A stretch of DNA of 64,000 nt from Malurus cyaneus samueli (lineage: Eukaryota; Chordata; Aves; Passeriformes; Maluridae), in assembly GCA_009741485.1 (NCBI GenBank), contig CM019236.1, positions 56,066,531 through 56,130,530 of the forward strand, given 5' to 3'. The notes beneath the pieces are model-generated. The model worked only from the letters and a program-made list of their open reading frames with translations. It made no database searches and had not been told where the DNA came from. This document shows, piece after piece, positions 1-13,200 of the stretch. The stretch's first letter is position 1. Every line of letters starts with the position of its first letter. The position numbers and the translations under genes are program-made.

Positions 1-2000
1 TAATGAGTTTTTTAATCCATATGTGATTTTATATACTGCTGAAGTTTTTGAAAGAAGAAACAGTACAAAAACAGCAGAAGAGAGCTCTGCTATGGATTAT
101 AATAGAAAAAGTAATGGATTAAGTCACTTGAAGTAGGGTAAAAGACTGATCTTTAGTGATATTCATACTGCAATTGCATGGATTATCTCTTGAGTTATAG
201 TGAAATCTTGATACTTAGGAAAAAAGGAAAACTTTCCCATCTGCAAAAAAACCAGGTGATCACTTTTGAGGTTGTGACTGTAAGAAGAATTATAGTAATA
301 TTACAGTTTTACAGTCTGAATATTACATGTGAGCATTAAAATATTTATTGTGAACAATTAGAATGCCAAACTGTGATAAATGTTTCTTGTATCTATATGA
401 ATCCTAATTTTACTTTATAACAGTCCTTCATTATCATCCTTAAGAACAATATGGAAAAAGGCTTAAAATACTATTTTTGGACAACTTAAAACCAATTATT
501 GGCTCAAGGAAACAGTTTATCTTTTTGTACCAATGTACTTTAAATAATTTCTTTCTGAGGTCTCCAAATAATAGGAATGTCACAAATCAAGATTCAAAGT
601 GCGGACAAAAAAGGCAAGATAAATGTACCTTTAAATCTCTCTTTGGTAGACTGAGTTACATTGTTTATTAAGGGAGGGATTGGGAAGTTGTAATTTACTC
701 CATTTGGCTTGCTTGGTTTTGATACTACAGCTTACTGCTCTATTGTGCTGCAGTCAGATTAATCTCTCTCTTCACATAATCCTGAGCATTCTAAAAGAAT
801 AAGTGAAACTTAGCTTTCCAAAGGGCTTTAATGTCAGAAATACAAAATAGCTAGCAGGCACAATTACAAGTTCTACGATGCAAGTTGTTTAAAATTATTT
901 CTTTTAAAGTTACGCATTTTATAAAGGAGTTTTCTTTATTCCCCAGTCTTGAACAGTGTCTTTAAAATATGCTCCTATATTTCATAAATATTCAGAGCAA
1001 ACGCTTTCCATATTTGTAAGAGCATAGTAAAAGAAAGGCATCAAAAAGTGCTTCATCATTATGTCTGCTTAATATAATGACAATTGAACACCTGAAAATT
1101 ATGTATGGATGCTCTGTGAGCAGCCTGCCTTGAGGCCCATAAAAAGCAAAGCAAAACGGGTGCAAAATAGGGAGGGGAAAGCAAACGGCAGAATCCCTAC
1201 CACTGCTTTCAGTCCCCCGCCCCACCACCATCGTATCCGGTGACACACCCTGAAGATTCCAGGAACCGATGCCACATGCTTGATGGGAAATTCCATAGAT
1301 CCTGCATTCTTGGACGGAAATCATGAATGAGTTGTGGAATCCTCTACCATTGCTGTTGTGTTCTCTGATGAGAGAGCCACGAGTGGACCAAGCTCCAGCC
1401 ACAGATAACAGGCATTCCATGTGCGCTTCAGAGATGGCCTCCTGCATTCCACCCAAGCTATTCTTTAGATCAGAGGAAGCAGACAAGACCCTTCAAAAAG
1501 CAGGAAAAAACCACACAAAGCACTTAACATCCCCCAATGCCATCTAAATACCAAAAAAGGTAGCACAGTATGGCATCGAACTCTCCTATGTTCTATAAGA
1601 ACACTTAGGTTTCCAAAATTATTCTCTATTTTTCCCATTCTTTCTCAATGCCTCCCTGACAACTAAATTAAAATAAAATGTTTGGCACCAAAATTTGAAG
1701 GCATTTGATTTATAGATTTTCGGAACATTTTCAAACTTTGCAGTTTTTCCATTTTATATAAGGGGATATATAACTTTATATAACTTTTCTTAACTCCTCT
1801 ATAAATAAAATGGTTTGTAACAAAGAGCATACACCGAAGGAAATCCACCAAGGCAAAGGGCTGCAAGGGAGCATATGAGGATGGTGGAGCAGGCAAGGCC
1901 ACCAAAGCTCCAATTACCGCTATTTGCCAAAATCCTCCCGTATCCAAAGGCGCACATCTGCTAAGTGCTGCCCGTGACACAAATCAAGCCCCCTTTGGCT
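1..2000. other. AT-rich non-coding DNA
   Basis: I see no gene here. Open frames are short, overlap on both strands, and lack recognisable motifs or convincing splice sites. The composition is typical of AT-rich avian intergenic or intronic DNA. GC content rises slightly at 1170-1480 and 1840-1970 without recognisable content. Confidence 0.7.
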
Positions 2001-2019
2001 TTCAGAGTTTCACCCGTTG

Positions 2020-2562
2020 CACTTTGCTGCCGCGGCGCTGCCCAGAGAGGAGTGCTGCACCAGAGCCAAGTGCAGTTGAAAAAGGAGATTTATTACAGAG
2101 TCTGTTTTCCCGCGCATGTACAATTCTCACGTCCAATGAACAAGGGTAACATGTTTACAGCTTTTGTTCCGCGCTTGCTGCAGATTGTTACATCTCTGCT
2201 GGCTACATGGAAAGAGTGGGAGATCTCTTTCATTTCACACCGTCTACAATCTCTGACAGGCTACACAGTGGCTCCTGTACAGATGATCTGTTTTAAGAAA
2301 GGGGCAAACGCCCATGGGACTAGCTAAATACTCCCAGACAACAGCAGAGAATGCATCTCTTTGGGTGTCGGGTTCTCTGGGATTCGGGTACCCAAAAATC
2401 TTTATGGGGATGACAAAACACAGCTTCTCCCTGTTGATGTATGGGTGGGTTTTTCTTGAAGGCAGGTGTTTTTCTCTTTTGCGTGACGCGGTCCATTTTT
2501 AACCACATTGGAACGCCAGGGGTTTTTGGTTTCTTTTTTTTCTTTTTTTTTTTTTTTCTTTT
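2020..2562 (-). mobile_element. Possible old LTR fragment, minus strand
   Basis: The segment is richer in GC and CpG than its surroundings. Read on the minus strand it carries an AATAAA polyadenylation-type signal (complement near 2086-2092), followed by a GC-rich stretch that would suit a U5 region. A T-rich run (2529-2562) ends the block. I could not find paired TG/CA ends or a target duplication, so the borders are approximate. An unrelated GC-richer unique segment is an equally simple explanation. Confidence 0.25.
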
Positions 2563-5500
2563 ATTAGCAACTAATTGCATCGTATTTTAAACACACTGAG
2601 TATCATATTTGGAAGCCTAGTGGAATCACTGATTTGGATGCCAAACACCCGCGCTTTTCTTAGAGAATTTAGGAATCTTTGAGAACGATGACACTTTATT
2701 TACCCATCTTTGTGCATATGAGGTTCTTTTATGGTCAAAATGTTTCTAAGTTCCTATTTATATTTTACCTTGCTAGCTGTGACATCTAGGTGCTATATAT
2801 TTGTGTGCATGTGTGCATTCTTGTGGGTGATGTGATATATATAGCCAGATTATAGAGATTTGTACTGGTCCTGTCTGGTTTTTGGTTTGTGTGAATAGAG
2901 CAAAAGAGGGCAGAAAAGAGGAACTTTACATGCTAGGAGTGTTGGCTGTCTGCAAGAGGTCCAGCAGCATGAAAGGAACGAACAATGAGTGCACTAATTT
3001 TAAACGAAAGTGCTGAATCTGATGGGATGGAAAAAAACCATGGAGTTTTTCCCAGTGTTGTTTGTGTCCTCCTGGTGCAGGGCCAGTTTCCCTTCAGCTC
3101 GTCCAAAGACCCTTCATGAATGTTTGTGCCCTCTCAGCTGAACATCATGTAAAACAGACCATGAGGAAAGAGTGACTGGCTCTTCCTTACAAAGAGGCGA
3201 TCGAGTGAATGAGAGATGCTCACATGGTGAGGCTTGGGGTCGTGCAGAAAGAGAGTATAAGGAAAGACCGCCAAATTTTGTTGCTACATGTAAGTGTGGT
3301 TGGATTTGATATACTGCCGATCGGAGCGGGGAGTTTAGAGTTGGCTTGATCAAGCCAGGTTCTTACACTGCACCGTATATGGAGCAACAATGTTAGACCA
3401 AACCTGCATTTCTTGCAGAGCAATAAAAAAATAAAATAATGGGCCTTGACCTCTGAGTGCTTTGGTCCTTTTATGTGCCACAGAACAGAGACATGCAGCA
3501 GCTGTGTGGTTATGGGCAATATGTGACAAGGGCAGCCTGTGATGTCCTGAGCGTTGAGCCTGAATGGATGTGGAACTCCAGGCTGGTGTTTTGGGGTGCA
3601 AACAGAAGCAGGAGAAGATGAGCATTCTGTTGCATGAGGATTCCACTCTGCAGGGGTCGGTGTGCTGGCTCCTCTGTGAGGACTGCTCGCCCACTTTCTG
3701 GGGCTCCAACAGAGTCACAACAGTCTTGGGATGAAAAAATAGGGAAAAGGACATTCGGGAGATTTTGCTGAAGCAGACAATATGTTCAATGAATACTTTA
3801 AGTAACAATACTGCAATCTCTCTCACTAGAACTGTACTTCTGGTTTCATCAATTTGTTCTGTTTGAAAATAAAAGGTGTTGCTGCTTTGGACCACAGACC
3901 CCTTAATGACCTTTGGAATCAGACCACTAGCTTGTTTAAAAGATACTGCTTTTTCTGCAACTGCTTCAGCTGGATGTTAAGCCCTTAATTAGCAGCTGAT
4001 CTATTGTGCATCCCTGTGTAAACTCTGTAGGTATTACTAAATTTAGTGGCACAATGAATTGTTAATTATTTAGAAGACCTTCTGGCTTAGTGCAGCCATT
4101 CACTGGGCTGACACATGCTTATTTCATTTATACAGCAACTGGAAAATAGAAACAAGATCCTTGAAATCAGACACAGGGTTGTACTTGTTCCAGAAAGGAA
4201 TCTCTTGTCATGATTTCTTATAGGAAAAATCTGTTTACAAAGAAGACTGGAAAGGGAAAAGAGCTCTTATTCGTGTCTCAGTTTGATATTATGTTTTCAG
4301 AAAAAAATGTTACAGAGTAAATGCGTTCCTCTGAAGTGAAAAATTTTGATAATTTTTTTCCCTCCAATATGTAATAGATGTTTGGGTGAAAGTAAGAGAA
4401 AAATTTTTTGTTAACAAAAATACAGGTGCGCCCCAGGTCCACAGATGAAAAGTAACTGTTAGGTATTTAAAACTTAGGAACACATGCCGCCCCCTCCCCC
4501 TATAAACCACTGGGCCTTGTGGCACAGAGAAAATGGCGGTTCCCGTGGCCTGGAAGAAAAGAAAAGAAAGAAGTCCACGTGGCTGCTCTGGCAACAGTGG
4601 CAACCTGGTGGCAGTCCTCTTGTGGATGTAACAGAGGGCTCCGTGTGTTTTACTGTTGATGGCTTCTTCTGGAGTCTGGGATGAGAAGGAGCCACGCGGC
4701 TTGTCCCTGCTGGCCGCGGAGTCTTGCTCCAGAAGCAGAATCACAGGAGCCACAGAGGGGGTCTGTCCAGGGAAGCTGGACAGGTAAACACAGAAGTTAG
4801 CTAACAGCACCAATGTAAACTCTGGCTGCATACAGTGGGCAGAGGACGCTCCTCCGCGGTGCCCCAGCTGAGCTGCAAAAGCAAAAACCGAGCTCCAAAA
4901 GCAAGCAGAAGATCTGGCTTTCAGATCTGCACTGCCCGTGCAGCCCCTGCCCCTTCTGCATTAAAGGGTGCAGACACTTTTTGGGCATTACAAGCCGATG
5001 CAATATAGGAATACAGAATTGGCACAAATCAACCCAAGACAATTTGTTAGCACTGCTTAATGGAAATGCCATAGTTTCATGTGAGAGGGAAAGAGCATAT
5101 TTATTTTAGGAAATTTCATGAGGCTATTAATAATTAAAAAGTAATTTTACCAATTTTTTTTGAGAATGCATTTTATGGGTTAAAAATTGGTCGTGCAACA
5201 AGAGCACAGGCAAATGACTGCTACAGTGAGTGGGCTGGATTCAGAAAAGCAATGAACAGGTACATCATTTTTTGGATGTCAGTTTTGAAACAAGGTACCA
5301 ATATTGCACAGGCTTCCCAACTGCAATCTGAAATGTTGCTATAACAGTTTTCCAGGATTCTTTAGTTCTTGGCTATCTGTAGGTGGATTCCAGGAACAGG
5401 CAAAAGCCAGCAATTATAGCAAACCTACAAACTGGTGCTAAATGCATGTGGTTTGTTTTTTTTTTTTTTTTTTGTATGTGCTGGATCTCTGAGTAACACA

Positions 5501-8500
5501 CATAGAGCAGCACAGACAGAGATGTGTGGATCATTAGCTTTCATGTCAATTTGATGTCTGCTGGTGCAAAACCTACTACTAGCACTGTGTGGGTCAAGGA
5601 AGGTTCTTTATCCATGGCATGAATGTCTAGCACAGACAAATACTGGGACACTTACCTTGTGGTCATAATTTATACTTATACCGCTTCACTCAGGTTCAGA
5701 GCTGTGTAACATCTGCAGCCCTGGTGCTTGGTTATTTGAGAAAACACCTTGATTTCAAAGTAGACAAGAACAGACAGATCTATCTGCTTGAAAATATTGT
5801 ACCTAACATGTTAGAATGGCAGAATCAAAGTTGAAACCAAACCAGACTGTGATCCAACAACACACACACAACACACACACAAAAATTTTTCTTGGTCTGA
5901 AAAATGCTTTTCAAAATTGCTTCAAAAGTCAGTTTAGTTACAGATCTCCTGCCTGGAACAATTAGTTCCATTTCTCTAAACAAAATATTTAGGCAAATCA
6001 CACATTTGTTGTTTATCTTTGAGATTAACAAAAAGGTTTTGTGTAATCAAGGGGTGGGGACATTGCCCAGCCAGTGTCTAGGGGCTTTCTTTTATGAACA
6101 AATTAATGCATTGCTGATACAGCCCATCTACGCTGTGTGGGACTATACAACTGTCATGTGCAATCAGTTCAATGTAAATCTCCATGGCTATGTTTTCAAG
6201 GCAACTGAATTTCACCAGGGTCACCTGCACGTTTAGGGGCAATTACATTTTCAAGCATCTCTCAGTGTTGTGGTTACTCACCTAAGGTCACATTTAGACC
6301 CAAATCGATTGCCTAGCAAAGTAAGAGCAAGCCATCACTCTGTAAATATGAGACCACACCTTTGGTGAAGAGATCCTTATGTAACCTGACCAGTCCTGAA
6401 CCTCGGGCTCCTTCCAACACAAATTAATCTGTGAGTATCCAGGTTTGTACTGGCTTGTACCCTCATATGCAAGCAAGGTGTGTGTACCTTTGCAGAGCTG
6501 TGTTTGCCCACACAACTCCTGCACCATTCCCCTCCCCACATCAGGTCAGCAGCAGCTTGTTATCGGTCCTGCCATCTCAACATATGTATGAGAAGAGTTA
6601 CAATTAAACAAATATTTTTATAACTTGAAAGTAGTATGAGCAATACATTTGGTCTCTGCTCTAATTCTTGGGTCAGAGCCTTTTAGTCAGTGTTGCTTAT
6701 AAGATACATTGCCTTTAGGAAATGTAGGAAGTGATAAGACATTCCTGAGTTTATAACTGAGTTTGCTGACTATCTTCCAAGTCTTCTCTGTTCTGTTTCC
6801 TACAGGGATGCAGCAACATATATGCAGAGCAAGAAGATTTAAAAAAAAAAATCAGAAAACCTGGAAAAAAATGGTTAAATTGACCTACATACTATCAATT
6901 TTGCTGACCAGATTATTTAAAAGGCTAAAAGGCTGCAGATGTCAAATCCATATATGTTTCAGTAAAAATGATCATGATAATCACAGCTTATAGAATAGAG
7001 CTGAAATGCTTCATTAGGTACTGACAGCTTCTAAACCATGTTGTCACTTTCTGAAAATGTGTCACAGTGGCATTTATTATTTTTTTCCTAGATATGGAGA
7101 GAAAGAAATAGAGAATTACACTGTGAAGCATGGATGAGCTGAAAGCAAATCAAAAAGGTCTCTTTGAGTCAATGGTGAGATCACCATTCTCTTTCAGCAA
7201 AGCAGGACAATGTATGAAATAAAACTGCTCTTAACCTGTTGGACACTTGAATCCCTTGGGTTTCTTGTAGTTATTCTATTGAAAGGGAGGCTTAAGAAGT
7301 ACAGATTTCAACAGCTTTTTAAATGCCTGTAGCTCCAAGTAAGGAAAAGTAAAATTTAAAGATAAAGTGGATTCACTGCTGCATTCATATTACCATAACT
7401 TCTATTAGAAATTGGCTTCTTTTTTGATAATGGGTTGGTTTGGCTTTTTTAATTTTTTCTTTTTTTTTTCTCTTTTTTTCTTTGAAATAATATATATTTT
7501 TTTCAATTGGTTTACCTGTTAGTTTTAAGGATACAGAATGATCTATTTTTTCTTCCATGTAATGATCCATTCCATCTGTACAGGAATAATCCTTGGAAAA
7601 AGAGGAACAATATTCACTCAGAAAAAAGGCATATGCTTGTGGGAAAAGTATGCCCTTGTGTAATCAAAAGAACTGATATACACCTAGGAGCCCCTTCAAA
7701 ATGTGGTTTAAGTAATGACTGGACCTACTTCTGAACAGCTTAAAAATGCCTCTTATAGAAGTTCCTTAAAAAAAGATCCCCAAGCTGAGTCTCCAGATAG
7801 ACAGTACACAAGGATATCCACCAAACTGACCTCCGAAATCCCTTCAGCAGGGATTTTCCAGCACAAACAACTTTTCAAGTAAGTGACAAAGTCTGATGAA
7901 TGTGGTCTAAGTAACAACTTTCCATCTATTGCGTGTAGCCACCAAAATAATTCACCCTGTAGTACAGAGAAATCACATGTCCACTCTGGATCACATCCCT
8001 TTAATTGTTGTGTGAGAATTCATAAGGTTTCTGCTTTCTTTTTCTTCTTGGTACACTTTGTGATCACCTCAGCATTGCTTCGCCCTAGGAAGAAAGCAGT
8101 GAAACACAGATGTACCATCTTGGGGTTTGTACAGCACTCCTCATCCAGGTAGAGATGGCATAAGGGAGACTTCAGCTCTGTTTGCCCAAAATTATTAGAC
8201 TGGGCCAAACACCAGCAGTAAGGATGAGAATAAAAATAATTACCTGTGATGTGGTCAGGGGTCATGTAAGAACCAGGTGAGATCATCATATATTTTAAGC
8301 TGTTAAATGAAAAAGAGAACATTTACTTATTAAGTTCATTTCCTAATCATTCTTATAAGTTTTTAATGAGTGACAAACTGACTCTGGATACAAATTTATG
8401 ATTTCCCAAAATAACAATTCTGTTGTGTTTGAGTGATGTCTTGCATCAAGTAATCACAGTTAATTTTGCTTCTGAAGCAATTTGACTTTGCCAGTCTATC

Positions 8501-10061
8501 ACATCTTCCCTGTGCACAGCTGCATTTCCAGGGCTGTGTCCCTGTTCTTTGTCTGGTGTAAGCCTGAGAGCCCAGAAAGAGTTTCATCTCCAATCTTTTT
8601 TTTTTCCTGCCCTATGCATGGACCTGCTTATGGATAGCTGTCTGCCCATTTGGCTATTTTCTTCTCTTTGTCTGAGTTTCCTTATACTGCTACCTGCGAC
8701 TTCCAGATACATTGAAACCTCAGTTTCTTCTCCTGCGGAAAGTAGAGATAACCAAATTGAGAACAGTAACCAGGGATGGCTGTGGCATGACTTTTTTCCT
8801 CCCCACTCTCTCTATTAAATAACTAAAGAAAAATCAGAAACTTCCCTGGCCACTTTCCTGATGGCACAGATGATGGAAGAGGGTGAAAGGACAGATGGGC
8901 TGCTCCTGGCTGAGTGAGGCTAATATAACAAAAGGATTTAATCTACTTTTCTGCACTTCCTTATGTAACCACATCTTTAACGAAAAAATAGCATTAACAT
9001 ACATATTGTTTTGTACCTGGAAGTACTGAAGCTACAGTTTTCCCCTTTGATACCAAATCCAGGCCTGTAAATCCGCACTACACATCTAAATAAATATGGT
9101 TTGCTTTGTCAGGAGCAACCTTAAGAGGGGAAGGTGTTTAGCATTTCAGATAAGGTACTTGCATCGAATTCTCTTATGCAAACAATTCCCTCTCGTTCAC
9201 CCTGTAATCTTACTCTGTGTGTGCATGTGTTGGATGAAGGCTGCGCTGAACAGGGAGGCAAAGATGAAAGAGCGACAGCAGTGTTGTTGGCAAGAGGAAC
9301 AAACCTATTACAAAGGAAAAGTCAAGCCATAAACTACTCTGTAACAATGGCAGAGGGCTGGCTTAGAAATGTGGATGGTGTTGGCTGACTTGCAGCACAA
9401 AACCAGGCAACTGCTAACCAGATGTGTTCAGCTGCATGCATGCTTTCCCTGCTCTGTGCACAGCCTGTCACATACCCCAACTGCATTGCTTGGAGTGGGC
9501 TGTGAGAAACACAAGGGGAGACCAGAACACAGTTGACATTTTTCTTTTTTCTGTTTGTTTTATATCCTCCCACTCCTCATTTTCTTCATCCTACACCCTG
9601 GTGCTGCATACTGATGAGAAAATACTTGGTTCAGACCCAGGCAGTTATTCTTGGTTATTAAGGTTGGTGCTGGCTGCCCAGCCTAGCCTCTCTAACTTGC
9701 TAGAGTTGTATGGGGCTGTTGGTTTTGCATTGTCAGCATTCAGGTATTAAAAAAATATTCTGAAAACAAAATATTCACACACAGACACATGTGCATGTGT
9801 CTAGGTACAGACAAATGTATATACAGTCTTCCACTCTGTACATTGAATTAAGGAAAAGAAACTGCCTCTTGCCAGGTTTCACAGATCTCCTGTCCTTTCC
9901 AGCTCCTATGAGCAACGTGTATAAAAAGGAAGGAAAATAACAAAGAAAGGTATTAGATGATAAATCAAGAGACCATGTTGTTAGGAGACTATGCAACAGA
10001 AAGGTCATGGGGATAAACAGTGTCACAGGAGGATATAAGTGTTTTGTTCCATTTGGAAAGT
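2563..10061. other. AT-rich non-coding DNA with simple repeats
   Basis: No convincing gene was found. The longest minus-strand open frames (3350-3895 and 4310-4831) have no recognisable domains or codon bias and are probably chance. There is an 18-base T run at 5456-5473, a short CA-rich repeat at 5860-5881 and T-rich runs near 7441-7503. One possible small exon is listed separately at 8244-8299. Confidence 0.65.
8244..8299 (-). other. Weak candidate exon, minus strand
   Basis: On the minus strand a pyrimidine-rich tract ending in an AG acceptor (just above 8299) and a GTAATT donor (just below 8244) bracket 56 bases with an open frame reading LKYMMISPGSYMTPDHITG. The frame stays open across the whole of 8020-8322, which is longer than usual for AT-rich DNA. 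I do not recognise the peptide and found no partner exon, so it may be coincidence. Confidence 0.15.
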
Positions 10062-10275
10062 GAATCATAGAATCAATTAGGTGGGAAAAGAGCTCTGAGA
10101 AGAAGTCCAACCTATGACCAAGCACTGCATTAATTAGACCACAGCTTTAAGTGCCATGTCCATCTTTTCTTAAACATCGCCATGGACTCCACCACTTTCC
10201 TGGACAGTCCATTCCAATGGCTAATCAGCCTTTCTGTGAAGAATTTCTTTCTGATGTCCAGCCTAAGCATTCCCA
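10062..10275 (-). mobile_element. CR1 LINE 3' fragment
   Basis: The left end carries the CR1 tail in reverse complement (GAATCATAGAATCA), followed by the usual 'GTCCAACC' block and the 'CATGGACTCCACCACTTTCC' type segment read toward the right. This is the 3' untranslated end of a 5'-truncated CR1 retrotransposon inserted in minus orientation. It holds no coding capacity. CR1 is the dominant LINE of birds and turtles, and this is one of the main clues to the host. Confidence 0.85.
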
Positions 10276-13200
10276 TTCCTTTTGTGAGATCTTTTGTAAA
10301 TTAATTTTTAAAAGATAGAAACAACTTGGGATAAAATTATCTCAGCATGAACTTCCTCCTCATTGTTTCTAGATGATAAAATTTTTGACTGGAGAAAAAC
10401 TCCAGTCAATAGATGGACACTCAACTTTCCTGCTAGAAAACCAGCTCAACTTCTTTTCCTACAACCATAAGGAAACATTTCTCAGGCAAAGATCCGCTCA
10501 GCATCTTTGCACTCCTTAGGTGTGTTTTGTCTGGGACACTGCCCACCACCATCACAGCAGGACTTACACTCCAGCGGAGATTCAAGACGAGTTTTAGCCT
10601 ACTGCTGGTCACTGTTCTTAGCTAGTGAGTTGAGAAGGTTGGGAAGCAGTTGCATTATATTGACACACCATTTGGCCATGGTGCCTTGGTCTTTTTTTCC
10701 TCTCCAGATTTGGGCCATAGCTGCTTATGACCAGTGAGAGAAGTAACAGAGCAGAGAGACCTATGACATCTTGTAACATTTTGCAGTTATGTAATTTACC
10801 AATCTTCTGGATCTTGAGATCATGTTCAGATAATTTCCTTCAAAAAATTGTGCCAAAATCTACCAGGCTGTTAGGTCCTTTCTTGCTTCTACTGAAAATG
10901 ATTGCTGCACCCACCCAGGCTTGGATGCAGGGCATGCAGTTGTGTTAGGAAGATAACCAAGCAGCTGACAGCAAGCTCAAGCAAAAATATATCCTAACCT
11001 CTTGCTGTAACTCGTGCTGTGATTTGTTTTATGTAAGCTGTCTCAGGAAAACCTTGTTGAGAGCTCATGGCTATTGCCAACTGTCTTCCATAGTCAAGGA
11101 GCAACTGTGTGTTACATCTAAAACTGCAGTCTGCCTTGCAAGCCTGGATGCTGGCAGGAGCACTGTCTTTTAGATATCTTGCTTTAGGAAGTCCTGTGGT
11201 GGCCAAGATGCTCATGCTGGTGTTTTTTGTGCCCCCCAGATAAGAAGCATTCCGGTGATGCCTGTCTTGGCAGCTGAGCATTAAGATTGTGCGGGTTTAG
11301 GCATCTTGCTGGTCTCCTTTCAAAATTTTCTGAGCTACATACCCATGGATCCTCTGCACTGGGGTGTGTCAGTCACTTCAATTCACAGTGCATGAAGGAG
11401 ATGGAGCTCCATTTGCCCAGGAGATGTAATGTGTGACAGATGTGATAGCAGCTGAAGCTCTGTCCTCCTGGCTGTAGGAAAACGGCCTGAAAAAAGGTCA
11501 GCATATCTGTATGGAGACATGATGCTCATCCCTTCATGTAGCAGATGAGGATTTTTTTTCTCAAAATTTTAAAGCCAGAATTTGGCTTCCCACTCTGAAG
11601 AAAGTCTGCCCTGATGGTCACTGTACCACTACTGACTGGGAAGGGAAAGGGAAGCAATTAACCCTTTGGAAATGATCACAACCATGCTGAAAGGCTGGCC
11701 TGCACTGGGAACATATGTGGATGATGGGGAGAGTGTGATGGAGTGGAGCTTAGAGGTTTCCAAAGTACCATACTCTGGACTGGATGTCTCTCCTCTAAAG
11801 AAATTCTGTATTTCTCCCATTTGTCTCCAACCTGTCATAGTCCCTGACTGCCCAGAGTGATCCTGAAAACACTCACATGCCTGTAAACACCAGCAAACTA
11901 AGTACACTAAATCTATGCATGGCTATTTTTGGTAAGATAAAGGAAAAATAGCAGCTTGCACTGGGAAAGCCTGGGAGTCTGCCAAGGCCGTGATGTAAAG
12001 CTTTCCAAGTGAATGCTATGGCTGAATCAATAAAAGCATGTCTGAGTCAGGATATGCTGTAAGATCGTGCCTTCTGAAATGAACCCCTCTTCTCTACAAG
12101 ATAGCGTTTAATCCCGACCTTTGTTCTCAGCAGAGGAGTGATCATTTTAGCTGCATAATTCAAAAGCTTCATTTAATTTAGGAGGAAATGCTTTGTTTAT
12201 TATTCAACATTTGGCTGTTAACAATGAAGCCAGTATCTACTAGTGAAGCCAGAAATTCCTATGGAAAAATAATGAAAACCACTGTTACTTTCCTAGAGTC
12301 TTTCTATTTTTAAATTACTTCAGTAGATCCTTGCACAACAGTTGTACTCAAATAGATGCTAGCTCAGAAAAAGCAAAACTTTAAAAAATACATTTGCACA
12401 TTTCCCCTTCAATTTCCCTTTGTATACATCCCCTTTCAACTAGGCTTGTTTCTTCTTGTTAGATGTAGATAGGATTGCTAACAGGGCTGCCCCTAAGAGG
12501 GAGTTCAGCAGCAAAGAAACTTTCCACGTTACTGGAACAGGAATTATTTCCCTGGCCTTCTCCTGCAATAATGGTGATTCCAGTATCTCTGCAATAATGG
12601 TGATTCCAGGAACCTACCTGATTTAGGACAGAAGTTTTAGGGAACAAAAGCAATATCCAAAATACAAAATCTCTTTTCCTTAGTGAAAGTGATTTGCAGA
12701 TTCCTAGTACCACTCTTGGAGAAGGTTTATTAATGAAGGGATGGTTACTAATAGTAAGCTATCTGAATTACACAGCAGATCTGCTTAAGGAGCATCAAAC
12801 TCTCTCAGCTGATATCATGATACTGAGAAAAAAAATGAACAAGAATATCATCTGCTCTTCAAATAAAGAAGGATTTAGGGATAATGTTAAAAAAAAAGCA
12901 GCTTCTAAATTTTATGTATCTGAAGAATACATCTGACCACATGCAACCCATTTAACTCACCAAATAAATGACAGCAAAACAGATTTTTTTCACTCTAGAT
13001 CCTAGTCCGAGGTTCTAATCACCTAGGAGTTAATTCACAATATATTAAAAAATTGTGAAATGCAAATATTAATAGTTGCAGAAATTAAGGACCCTGATCA
13101 AGGTTTTGCAGTCCTGAAACAGTAAATTCATTTCTGTCCACACCAACTTCTGAGGCACTGTTGAAGTGTACTTGCTTCAAAGCCTTTATGTAGTTTTGTG

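Noticed and set aside
3350..4831. Two minus-strand open frames of 181 and 173 codons
   Set aside because: There are no recognisable domains, no consistent splice structure, and several overlapping frames on both strands. Chance is the simplest explanation.
10994..11281. Minus-strand frame of 95 codons with a protein-like look
   Set aside because: No recognisable family or splice sites were found, so it was not called.
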